Below are positions 1 to 5,935 of a stretch of 8,127 nucleotides of DNA, in pieces. Position numbers and translations under genes: made by a program. A model generated the notes under the pieces. It had not been told where the DNA came from, ran no database searches, and saw only the letters and a list, made by a program, of their open reading frames with translations. Within the stretch, counting starts at the first letter, position 1. Each line of letters begins with the position of its first letter. Origin of the DNA: Clostridia bacterium (lineage in GTDB: Bacteria > Bacillota > Clostridia > Christensenellales > Borkfalkiaceae); NCBI GenBank assembly GCA_029071285.1, contig JAIEAS010000272.1, positions 1 through 8,127 of the forward strand. Reading direction: 5' to 3'.

Positions 1-27
1 GCCCGCGCTTAATAAGCGCGGGCGGCG
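1..27 (+). repeat. Copy 1 of a 27-base hairpin repeat
   Basis: Positions 1-27 match positions 1614-1640 in the same orientation with a single difference (G at 5, A at 1618). Both contain the core GCGCTTAATAAGCGC or its one-mismatch form and continue into GGGCGGCG. The match extends beyond the inverted repeat itself, so it is more than two unrelated GC-rich stems. Copy 1 may begin to the left of the window. It could be a terminator sequence used widely in this genome or a dispersed palindromic element. Confidence 0.6.
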
Positions 28-47
28 AACATTGTGGCAAATGTTCG
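1..47 (-). terminator. Two adjacent hairpins downstream of the membrane gene at 54-584
   Basis: Two perfect inverted repeats lie just after the stop codon of the minus-strand gene. The first to be transcribed has arms 40-47 and 26-33 (CGAACATT/AATGTTCG, 6-base loop). The second is a GC-rich stem with arms 1-10 and 14-23 (GCCCGCGCTT/AAGCGCGGGC) around AAT. The second would make a strong intrinsic terminator for the minus-strand operon, but any U-tract lies beyond the window edge, so termination is inferred. The GC-rich hairpin closely matches the terminator at 1611-1639. Confidence 0.6.
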
Positions 48-53
48 GGTTAA

Positions 54-584
54 TCAATAATAATCTCTGCGGTGGCGAGCCCTGTGTACCAAAACGATAT
101 ATCTTATCAGCATTATAGCCGCAAACAAAAAAGCTATACAGCCTACAATTCCGAGCGCGATTGCGTGCTTTTTGAAAATGACGTAGTTCAGAACGGTTAA
201 AAGCACGGCTACGAACAAACCGCCGCCCAACACCGACCAGAACAGACTTCTGTTTTCAAGCTTGGTAACAGACCTGCCCCTGAAAGTGTCGCCGTCCCAG
301 TAACCCGTACTGTCGGTTACGGCAATTTCGTCCGTATCAAACGCAAATCCCGCGCACAGAGATACGCAGAAAAGGAAAATAAACAGCGCCTGCGAAATTA
401 CCCAGCCCCAGTTAAGCTTGTCCTCCACGCGGGGCATCGCAAACGAGGCAATCATTATGCCAAGCGCAGCCAAAGACAAAAAGACGAGATACGCAACGAA
501 ATGTCTTGATAAAATTTTCAATAAAATTGCAATTACTATTATGCCGATTACAGCTACCGCAATTATGATACCTATTTTTAACAT
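54..584 (-). CDS. Hypothetical integral membrane protein, about five TM segments
   Basis: I do not recognise the family of this 176-residue protein. It is strongly hydrophobic, with probable membrane segments at about residues 4-24, 29-49, 60-81, 115-137 and 141-165. A polar loop of about 32 residues (82-113, containing TGYWDGD) separates TM3 from TM4, and the C-terminus is basic (HRARHRRDYY). There is no catalytic motif and no separate cleavable signal peptide; TM1 probably acts as a signal anchor. The ATG is 4 bases after the stop of the upstream gene (589-1239), and the only SD-like bases (GAGGG, about 13 bases upstream) lie inside that gene's last codons, so translation is probably coupled. 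It should be co-transcribed with that gene from the promoter at 1277-1305 and so fall under the HTH regulator. The open frame, operon position and tail hairpins support a real gene; the function is unknown. Confidence 0.82.
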   Translation of the reverse strand: MLKIGIIIAVAVIGIIVIAILLKILSRHFVAYLVFLSLAALGIMIASFAMPRVEDKLNWGWVISQALFIFLFCVSLCAGFAFDTDEIAVTDSTGYWDGDTFRGRSVTKLENRSLFWSVLGGGLFVAVLLTVLNYVIFKKHAIALGIVGCIAFLFAAIMLIRYIVLVHRARHRRDYY

Positions 585-588
585 ATTA

Positions 589-1239
589 TTACCATGCCCT
601 CAAAGATTTAATAAGTTCGCTTTTGTAGTAACGGCGTTTTACGAAAAATACGATAAACGCAATAAAACAAGCGGAGCCTGCAGGGAAACACAGTAAAGCT
701 AATAATAATTTATCTGCGCTACCCGCAACGAAAAACATAACTATGCAGAGTATCCACAAGCCTACTCCCGCCCAGCCCAAAAGCAGATTTTTTCGGCTTT
801 GCTTTGCAAGATAATCGCGGTGCAAGCCGCGCCAGTGGTCTTCGGTAAATATTTCGTATTCGGTTCCGAACATATCGTTCAGACATTCCATAACGGCGCT
901 CACGCACGTCAGCGCCGGAGAAGCCACGTGTTCGATTTTGTTTACTGATAAATCGCGCCCGATATACACCACTCCGTCCATTACAGTTGAGCCGAAAAAC
1001 TTATACTTTTCCGTAAAGGCGGCGGCAAACTCTTCGTAAGTGCCGTATTTTTTGCCGTGCGTTTCATAAACTTCGGTCAGATTGAATAAAACGAAGTTTG
1101 AAGTTTTGTTTTTGAAGGTAACCAAAACGTTTATAATATCGTCGCCGAATAAGAAGTAGCAAAGTAGCGCGCTTTTGTCGCGTTTAGGCTTCGCTCCGAG
1201 AAGTTTAGCAACGTGCCTTACCAGATTGTAATCTTTCAT
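589..1239 (-). CDS. Hypothetical protein: soluble N-terminal domain plus two C-terminal TM segments
   Basis: This 216-residue protein is of unrecognised family. Residues 1-148 look like a folded soluble alpha/beta domain with mixed polar and aromatic composition (for example DGVVYIGRD at 88-96, and DHWRGLHRDY at 134-143). Two strong hydrophobic segments follow at about 152-172 and 177-200, joined by a very short loop, which gives a C-terminal hairpin anchor ending in a basic tail (KRRYYKSELIKSLRAW). With no N-terminal signal, the soluble domain is probably cytoplasmic. The start is well supported: AGAGGG at 1246-1251 lies 6 bases from the ATG, and a consensus sigma-A promoter (1277-1305) places +1 about 30 bases upstream. 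It is the first gene of a two-gene membrane operon that diverges from the HTH regulator and shares its operators. A sensor or membrane-stress role is possible, but nothing in the sequence proves one. Confidence 0.85.
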   Translation of the reverse strand: MKDYNLVRHVAKLLGAKPKRDKSALLCYFLFGDDIINVLVTFKNKTSNFVLFNLTEVYETHGKKYGTYEEFAAAFTEKYKFFGSTVMDGVVYIGRDLSVNKIEHVASPALTCVSAVMECLNDMFGTEYEIFTEDHWRGLHRDYLAKQSRKNLLLGWAGVGLWILCIVMFFVAGSADKLLLALLCFPAGSACFIAFIVFFVKRRYYKSELIKSLRAW

Positions 1240-1276
1240 TTGTGTCCCTCTGAAAAATTTTTCTGTCGTTTATTAA

Positions 1277-1305
1277 AGTATATAGACAATTTTTGTCTAT
1301 GTCAA
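1277..1305 (-). promoter_or_regulatory. Sigma-A promoter of the two-gene membrane operon
   Basis: Read on the minus strand, a perfect -35 TTGACA (1305-1300) is followed by a 17-base spacer (1299-1283) and a -10 TATACT (1282-1277). The predicted +1 is near 1270, giving a 5' UTR of about 30 bases that contains the AGAGGG ribosome binding site of the gene starting at 1239. Operator 1 (1282-1300) fills the spacer and touches both hexamers, so a bound repressor would block RNA polymerase. Confidence 0.85.
1282..1300. promoter_or_regulatory. Operator 1, 19-bp palindrome ATAGACAATTTTTGTCTAT
   Basis: The arms ATAGACAA and TTGTCTAT are perfect 8-bp reverse complements around a 3-base centre at 1291. 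The site shares AGACA-N5-TGTCT with operator 2, whose centre lies 30 bp away, close to three helical turns, so two dimers would bind roughly the same DNA face. It is the probable binding site of the neighbouring HTH protein. Binding is inferred from position and symmetry. Confidence 0.75.
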
Positions 1306-1311
1306 GTAAAT

Positions 1312-1330
1312 AAAGACATTTTTTGTCTAT
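1312..1330. promoter_or_regulatory. Operator 2, AGACA-N5-TGTCT palindrome over the regulator's -10
   Basis: The core arms AGACA (1314-1318) and TGTCT (1324-1328) are symmetric about 1321, and the outermost pair A1312/T1330 also matches, with one mismatch between A1313 and A1329. The right arm runs directly into the TATAAT at 1328-1333, so a protein bound here would cover the HTH gene's promoter. This suggests negative autoregulation. Confidence 0.7.
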
Positions 1331-1333
1331 AAT
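1328..1333 (+). promoter_or_regulatory. -10 element TATAAT of the HTH regulator gene
   Basis: A perfect TATAAT ends 7 bases before the A of the ATG at 1340, so the predicted +1 falls on or next to the start codon. No good -35 lies 16-18 bases upstream (position 1305 reads AGTAAA), so this promoter may be weak or need help. Its upstream region overlaps the -35 of the divergent promoter at 1300-1305, so the two promoters probably compete. Confidence 0.6.
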
Positions 1334-1339
1334 TTTTCT

Positions 1340-1549
1340 ATGAAGATACTGTTTGCACAGCGGTTGAGGGAACTCAGAAAAGAAAAAAATCTTTTGCAGA
1401 GCGAGCTTGCAAAAGAGTTGAATATTACCCAGCGTAAAGTTTCGTATTGGGAAAAGGAAAAGATAGAGCCCGACCTTGCTTCGCTTTGGAAGCTGAGCGA
1501 TTTTTTCGGCGTGAGCGTCGATTATCTTATCGGTAAAAGCGAATTCTGA
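1340..1549 (+). CDS. Small Cro/C1 (XRE) family HTH transcriptional regulator
   Basis: This 69-residue protein is almost entirely one HTH_3 domain. Helix 1 lies around residues 5-16 (FAQRLRELRKEK), the helix-turn-helix around 19-41 (LQSELAKELNI then TQRKVSYWEKEK), and the closing helices around 46-64, ending in the family-typical FGVSVDYLIG. There is no ligand-binding or dimerisation extension, so it resembles phage Cro-like or minimal SinR-like repressors. The ATG is the only Met in the frame, and an in-frame TAA at 1307-1309 excludes an upstream start. No Shine-Dalgarno precedes it and the TATAAT lies 7 bases away, so translation is probably leaderless. It diverges from two membrane-protein genes and should bind the twin AGACA-N5-TGTCT sites between them, repressing both directions. 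The domain assignment is firm; its targets are inferred from position. Confidence 0.93.
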   Translation: MKILFAQRLRELRKEKNLLQSELAKELNITQRKVSYWEKEKIEPDLASLWKLSDFFGVSVDYLIGKSEF

Positions 1550-1581
1550 AACGGTCAAAGACTGATTTGTATAATTATTGT

Positions 1582-1593
1582 TTAAACGTTTAA
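1582..1593. repeat. 12-bp palindrome TTAAACGTTTAA
   Basis: This perfect palindrome lies between the HTH gene stop and the terminator. The AAACGTTT core is like LacI-family half-sites, but there is no promoter here, so regulation is doubtful. It may be chance in AT-rich DNA. Confidence 0.3.
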
Positions 1594-1610
1594 CTCATAC
1601 CAAATATAAA

Positions 1611-1650
1611 GCCGCCCACGCTTAATAAGCGCGGGCGGCGGTTTTTATTT
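1611..1650. terminator. Bidirectional intrinsic terminator between the HTH gene and glgB
   Basis: Arms 1611-1623 and 1627-1639 form a 13-bp GC-rich stem with one mismatch (A1618/C1632) around an AAT loop. On the plus strand it is followed by GTTTTTATTT, which ends transcription of the HTH gene. On the minus strand it is followed by TTTATATTT (1610-1602), which ends the glucan operon. The plus-strand U-tract overlaps the last codon and stop of glgB. Confidence 0.88.
1614..1640 (+). repeat. Copy 2 of the 27-base hairpin repeat
   Basis: This stretch matches positions 1-27 with one difference, in the same orientation, and here forms most of the bidirectional terminator. The two copies bracket the HTH/membrane-protein module about 1.6 kb apart. 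Confidence 0.6.
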
Positions 1651-3726
1651 CTTTGTAGTTTTCTTTTTTGCTGCGGGTTTAACCGCTGCCGTTTTAGTTG
1701 TTATGGTTTTGGTTTTGGGCTTTGCCTCTTTCAGTTCTTCGGGGATGGAAACCTGAGGCACGTGCGAGTCGTCCGTCTTTGCCTCTTTATGCGCTTTGGC
1801 AATTCCGTCGCGCACCTTCTTTTCTTCCTTCTTCTCCTCTTCTGTGCTTTCGTGATAGGGCACTTCGAAGATGACCGACTCGAGCGGGCGCAGGTTGAAG
1901 GTCAGTTTGTACTTTCTGCCGTCGCACAGCTCTTCCTTTGCCTCGATTTCCAGAGGACTGCCGTCGGGATAGGTTGAAAAAATTCTCTTATAAACGCCGC
2001 TGACGGGCGCGCCAACGCCCATTTCGTACCGTTCCACGGGCGCAAAGTTGCAGACGAATATCAGCGCGTTGTTATAGTTCCAGGGATTGCGCCTTATAAA
2101 GGTGAAAATATTTCTGTTATAGTCGCCGCTGTTAATCCACTCAAACGAGTTCTTTCCTCCGCAATCGTTGTAGAGCACGGGGCGGTCTTTATATATATGT
2201 AACAGCGCGCGGTAGCAGTCCATTACGTCGCGGTGTCCCTGATCGTCGCACAGCCACCAGTCGAGTCCCGTCTTGTAATTCCACTCGCTCTCCTGTCCGA
2301 AGTCCTGACCCATAAACAGCAGCTTTTTGCCGGGGTGTCCCATCATCATCGTGTAACAGGTTTTAAGACTGCCCAGCTTGTCCATACGCGAGCCGGGGAA
2401 CTTGTTGAACATACTGCCCTTGCCGTAAACCACCTCGTCGTGCGAGAGAACGAGTATATAGTTTTCGTCGAAGATATACTCGAAGGTATGTGTCATAAGT
2501 CCGTGGTGGTAAGGTCTGAAAATGGGGTCGGTATTGTAGTACTTTATGCTGTCGTTCATCCAGCCCATATTCCATTTGAGACCGAAGCCGAAGCCTCCCT
2601 GCTTTGCGGGCTTTGTCATTCCCGCGAGAATAGAACTGTCCTCTGCGATTAAGAATGCGTCCGTTCTTGCGCGCAGCACGCTGTTTAAATGTTTGATAAA
2701 CTCAAAGCTTTCAAGATTTTCGTTGCCGCCGTACATATTGGGACGCCACTCGCCGCGTCCGAACGAGTTATACAGCATTGCCGCGACCGCGTCCACGCGC
2801 AGCGCGTCGATATGGTATTTTTCCACCCAGAAAAAGGCGGAAGCGATTAAAAAGTTAGATACTTCCTTTTTGCCGAGATCGAACGCCTTGGTTCCCCACT
2901 CGGGATATTCGGCGCGCAGGGGGTCTGAATATTCGTAAAGGGGCGTGCCGTCGAAGTTTGCGAGCGCAAAGTCGTCCTTGGGGAAGTGCGCGGGCACCCA
3001 GTCTAATATTACCCCTATGCCGTGCTCGTGCATATAGTCCACGAAGTACATAAAGTCCTGCGGCGAGCCGTACCTTGCGGTGGGCGAGAAGTAGCCCGTA
3101 ACCTGATAGCCCCAGCTCGGGTCGAAGGGATATTCGCATATTCCCATCAGCTCGATATGTGTATAGCCCATATATTGCACGTACTCGCACAGCTCGTGCG
3201 CAAGACGGCGGTAGTCGAAAAACTGGTCCTCGTCCCACTTGGATAAATCTTTTTTCCAGCTGCCGAGGTGAACCTCGTATACCGACATAGGCTTTTCGAG
3301 GAAGTTATAGCCCTTTCTGTCCTCGCGCCATTTTCCGTCGCTCCACTTATAATCTTCGAGGTTTACGACGACCGACGCGTTGTTGGGGCGCATCTCGCTG
3401 CCGAAAGCGTAAGGGTCGATTTTGTACACCTCGCTTCCGTCTTCACGCACGACGAGGTATTTATACTTTACCCCCTCGCACATTCCGGGCACGAAAAGCT
3501 CCCAGATGCTGTCGTCGCACTTTTCCATAACGTCCTGCCACGGCGTCCAGCCGTTGCCGTCCGACACGACGCAAACTGCGCGGGCGTTGGGCGCCCAAAG
3601 CACGAAGTGCACGCCGCGCACCCCGCCTATTTCGCGGATATGCGCGCCCATTTTGTTGTACAGCTCGTAATGAGTTCCGTGGTGAAAGAGATAGGTATCG
3701 AGTTCACCGAAAAATCTGTTTTCCAT
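1645..3726 (-). CDS. glgB: 1,4-alpha-glucan (glycogen) branching enzyme GlgB
   Basis: GlgB cleaves an alpha-1,4-glucan chain and transfers it to an O6 position, making the alpha-1,6 branches of glycogen (EC 2.4.1.18, GH13) in the cytoplasm. The 693 residues hold an N-terminal CBM48-like domain (about 25-125, GVHFVLWAPNA), a TIM barrel (about 150-520) and a C-terminal beta domain (about 530-622). All four GH13 regions are intact: DWVPAHFP (242-249), LRVDAV with nucleophile D312, AEDSS with acid/base E362, and LSHDEVVYGKGS with D430. The start fits the family (LFHHGTHYELYNKMGAH), and AGAGGG (3731-3736) lies 4 bases from the ATG. It follows the GH13 hydrolase gene by 24 bases without a terminator, so the two form an operon. 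Residues from about 625 to 693 are an extra low-complexity tail: a Glu/Lys segment, then a Lys/Thr/Ala-rich end (AAVKPAAKKKTTKK) resembling histone H1 tails. The core needs no such tail for catalysis. Confidence 0.97.
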   Translation of the reverse strand: MENRFFGELDTYLFHHGTHYELYNKMGAHIREIGGVRGVHFVLWAPNARAVCVVSDGNGWTPWQDVMEKCDDSIWELFVPGMCEGVKYKYLVVREDGSEVYKIDPYAFGSEMRPNNASVVVNLEDYKWSDGKWREDRKGYNFLEKPMSVYEVHLGSWKKDLSKWDEDQFFDYRRLAHELCEYVQYMGYTHIELMGICEYPFDPSWGYQVTGYFSPTARYGSPQDFMYFVDYMHEHGIGVILDWVPAHFPKDDFALANFDGTPLYEYSDPLRAEYPEWGTKAFDLGKKEVSNFLIASAFFWVEKYHIDALRVDAVAAMLYNSFGRGEWRPNMYGGNENLESFEFIKHLNSVLRARTDAFLIAEDSSILAGMTKPAKQGGFGFGLKWNMGWMNDSIKYYNTDPIFRPYHHGLMTHTFEYIFDENYILVLSHDEVVYGKGSMFNKFPGSRMDKLGSLKTCYTMMMGHPGKKLLFMGQDFGQESEWNYKTGLDWWLCDDQGHRDVMDCYRALLHIYKDRPVLYNDCGGKNSFEWINSGDYNRNIFTFIRRNPWNYNNALIFVCNFAPVERYEMGVGAPVSGVYKRIFSTYPDGSPLEIEAKEELCDGRKYKLTFNLRPLESVIFEVPYHESTEEEKKEEKKVRDGIAKAHKEAKTDDSHVPQVSIPEELKEAKPKTKTITTKTAAVKPAAKKKTTKK

Positions 3727-3750
3727 ATTTCCCTCTTATATATAGAAATT

Positions 3751-5790
3751 TTAATCCTTTTTGAATTTACTCGTAAACACGCAGCCCGACTTTGCGCCGA
3801 GGCTGACTAAAATTCTGCCGTGGTTGACGACGTACTTCTGCCCGTCGTTTTTAAGGCAAGAATCGAACTCGCAGACCATTTCGGTTCCGCGCTTTACGCC
3901 AAGTTCCCATACGGGCACGAAAAGGTTCAGCTCGCCGTCCGTGCAGTTGATAATGACCACGGCGCAGTCGGTATCGTCAAACCTGCCGTACGATATATAT
4001 CCGTTGCCCGCGTCAAGTTTTTTGATACTTCCCATTTTAAGGCAGTGAATATTTTTCCTAAGTTCTATCGCGCCCTTGTGGTAGTCGATAAGCGATTTAT
4101 TCTCGCTGCCCCAAGGATAAGTTCTGCGCGAGTCGGGGTCGGTCCAGCCCACCTGCCCCGCTTCGTCCGCGTAGTAAATTCCGGGGGAGCCGGGCCAGGT
4201 CATCTGAATGAGCACCGCAAGCTCCATAATGCGCACGTCCACGCCCTCTGCGGCGGCGTGCGGTCCCTTGGTTTTAAGCGTTCCGACCGTTCTGTTCGTT
4301 CTCGTTAAAAAGCGTGAATGGTCGTGATTTGAAAGCTGGTTAAGCGCGCTGTCCAGCGCGGGGCGGGTAAAGCGCGACATATTCTCCGCCATAGCTTCGA
4401 AGAAGGCGATTCCGTTCCACAGCTTGTTGCCGTCGAAAGCTTCGCTGTGCTTTTCCATACCCGTTAAAAACCAGGTCACGGGCTCCATAAAGGCGTCGTA
4501 GTTCATAACCGAGTCCCACTCGCCGCCGGTGAACCACTCGGACGGGTCGCCGTAGTGCTCGGCAAACACAAGCGCTTCGGGGTTTGCGCTTCGCACCCTG
4601 TCGCGGAACATACGCCAGAATTTATGGTTATACTTTTTGGAATGCCCCAAATCCGCGGCGACGTCAAGGCGCCAGCCGTCCACGTTGTAGGGCGCGGAAA
4701 CCCACTTTTCCGCCGTGGATAAAACGTATTCTTCGAGCTCGGGCGATTTTTCGAAGTTGAGCTTGGGCAGGGTCTGATAGCCCCACCAGCCCTCGTATCC
4801 GCTCTTTGCTTCGAGCGGTTTTTCAAAGTTGAAATAATTTCTGTACGGGCTCTTCGCGCTCTGATAGGCGCCCGCCTCGTAGCCCTCTTTGTTGAGGTAA
4901 ATTCCCTCTCTGTCGAGCCATTTATTGAAAGAGCCGCAGTGGTTGAAAACGCCGTCGATTACCACCTTCATTCCGCGGGAGTGAATTTCCTTTACCAGAT
5001 CCGCAAAATACTTGTTGGACTTTTCAAGATTGACTTTTGAAGTAACCCTCTTTATATATCTGGGCGCGTAACCGTTGTTATGCTCCCAGTGCTGCATTTC
5101 GTGCTGCAGGTCCTCTTCGATTACCGCGAGGTGCGGGTCTATATAGTCGTAGTCCTGAGTATCGTATTTATGGTTGGACGGCGAAAGAAACAGCGGGTTG
5201 AAATAAATGGCTTCAACGCCGAGTTCCTGCAGATAGTCGAGCTTCGAGCGCACGCCTTGCAAGTCGCCGCCGTAAAAACAGCGCACGTCCAGCTCGTCGG
5301 GGAATTTGTTCCACTCGGTAATCCTCTTCGAGTGTCCGCCCGTGTAAAAATACTCGTTGTCGCAGACGTCGTTGTCGGGGTTGCCGTTGCAGAACCTGTC
5401 GGTAAAAATCTGATAAAAAACCGTGCCCTTCGCCCAGTCGGGAATTTTTTGGTTGGGCACGAAGGAAAACTCGTACTCTTCCTGAGCGTTTTCCACGCAG
5501 CCGAGGCGGTTATAGCAGACGACGTCGTCCTCGTCCACCGCTTTAAAATAATAGCCTATCCGCTTCGCCGTGCAGGTGAAGCTTACGGTGTAGTAATCGA
5601 AGGTTTCCTCGCCCTTTGCGGAGGGAAGTTTTGTCATCGTGCGCTTCATTCCGTTTATCACGCAGTAGGCGTGCAAAACGTCGTTTTTCATCGTTCTGAG
5701 CTTAAGCGTTACCCTGTCGCCCGATTTAGGCTCGTAAGGGGTTTTGTAACATTCCGTTTCGTCGGCGAAAAGCGCCCTTCTGTTTATCAT
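3751..5790 (-). CDS. GH13 alpha-amylase family glycosidase, neopullulanase/cyclomaltodextrinase-like
   Basis: This probable cytoplasmic maltodextrin hydrolase has 679 residues and no signal peptide. Residues about 10-115 look like an N-terminal CBM34-type beta domain, as in neopullulanases. The catalytic barrel starts near 117 (PDWAKGTVFYQIFTDRF). The GH13 regions are complete: VIDGVFNH (277-284), GWRLDVAAD with nucleophile D376, FAEHYG with acid/base E411, and LSNHDHSRF with D490. LPKLN at 341-345 matches the MPKLN region V that marks the GH13_20 neopullulanase group. The protein is about 90 residues longer than classic neopullulanases. Part of the excess is an insertion at about 222-257, before VVIDGVFNH, rich in Glu/His and then Lys; I recall similar insertions in clostridial homologues. 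AAGGA (5798-5802) lies 7 bases from the ATG. It is the first gene of the operon with glgB. The exact substrate (pullulan, cyclodextrin, maltodextrin or branched glycogen fragments) cannot be fixed from sequence. Confidence 0.94.
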   Translation of the reverse strand: MINRRALFADETECYKTPYEPKSGDRVTLKLRTMKNDVLHAYCVINGMKRTMTKLPSAKGEETFDYYTVSFTCTAKRIGYYFKAVDEDDVVCYNRLGCVENAQEEYEFSFVPNQKIPDWAKGTVFYQIFTDRFCNGNPDNDVCDNEYFYTGGHSKRITEWNKFPDELDVRCFYGGDLQGVRSKLDYLQELGVEAIYFNPLFLSPSNHKYDTQDYDYIDPHLAVIEEDLQHEMQHWEHNNGYAPRYIKRVTSKVNLEKSNKYFADLVKEIHSRGMKVVIDGVFNHCGSFNKWLDREGIYLNKEGYEAGAYQSAKSPYRNYFNFEKPLEAKSGYEGWWGYQTLPKLNFEKSPELEEYVLSTAEKWVSAPYNVDGWRLDVAADLGHSKKYNHKFWRMFRDRVRSANPEALVFAEHYGDPSEWFTGGEWDSVMNYDAFMEPVTWFLTGMEKHSEAFDGNKLWNGIAFFEAMAENMSRFTRPALDSALNQLSNHDHSRFLTRTNRTVGTLKTKGPHAAAEGVDVRIMELAVLIQMTWPGSPGIYYADEAGQVGWTDPDSRRTYPWGSENKSLIDYHKGAIELRKNIHCLKMGSIKKLDAGNGYISYGRFDDTDCAVVIINCTDGELNLFVPVWELGVKRGTEMVCEFDSCLKNDGQKYVVNHGRILVSLGAKSGCVFTSKFKKD

Positions 5791-5823
5791 TTAAAAATCC
5801 TTTTTTCTTTATATTCCTGAATA

Positions 5824-5852
5824 ATTATAGACGATTTATGCGCCAAAGTCAA
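5824..5852 (-). promoter_or_regulatory. Sigma-A promoter of the GH13 hydrolase-glgB operon
   Basis: On the minus strand, the -35 TTGACT (5852-5847), a 17-base spacer and a perfect -10 TATAAT (5829-5824) put +1 near 5817 and leave a leader of about 27 bases before the ATG at 5790. The promoter is close to consensus, so expression should be strong unless repressed. No convincing CcpA or MalR operator is visible. The nearest partial match is the half-site CGCAAACG around 5855-5862. Confidence 0.85.
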
Positions 5853-5906
5853 TACGCAAACGGGAAGTTAATTGCCAAAAATCCCAAACATTGTTATTTC
5901 ATTAAA

Positions 5907-5935
5907 TTGACAATAAAAAAGGGTTATGGTATGAT
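5907..5935 (+). promoter_or_regulatory. Sigma-A promoter of the YitT-family pair
   Basis: A perfect -35 TTGACA (5907-5912), a 17-base spacer and a -10 TATGAT (5930-5935) predict +1 near 5942. This is only about 8 bases before the ATG at 5950 but about 23 before the ATG at 5965, which favours the later start. The promoter diverges from that of the glucan operon, with about 54 bases between the two -35 boxes and no clear operator there. Confidence 0.85.

Noticed and set aside
54..1549. Toxin-antitoxin system of a known type
   Set aside because: The layout (small HTH repressor, divergent membrane proteins) is suggestive, but the gene sizes, TM number and lack of any known toxin motif do not match a named family.
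1205..1558. Minus-strand open frame of 117 codons across the HTH gene and the divergent promoter region
   Set aside because: It would cross the operators and both promoters and run antisense to a clear HTH gene. It has no SD and no similarity that I recognise.
3268..3810. Plus-strand open frame of 180 codons opposite the 5' end of glgB
   Set aside because: It is antisense to the conserved GlgB CBM48 region, and its composition is that of a codon-complement shadow.
5080..5820. Plus-strand open frame of 246 codons opposite the GH13 hydrolase
   Set aside because: It is antisense to a gene with all catalytic motifs intact, has no recognisable domain and no good SD. Long antisense frames are common opposite such coding sequence.
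5853..5906. Possible CcpA (cre) or MalR operator between the glucan and YitT promoters
   Set aside because: Only a half-site-like CGCAAACG is present. The symmetric partner is missing and the first base of the cre consensus does not match.
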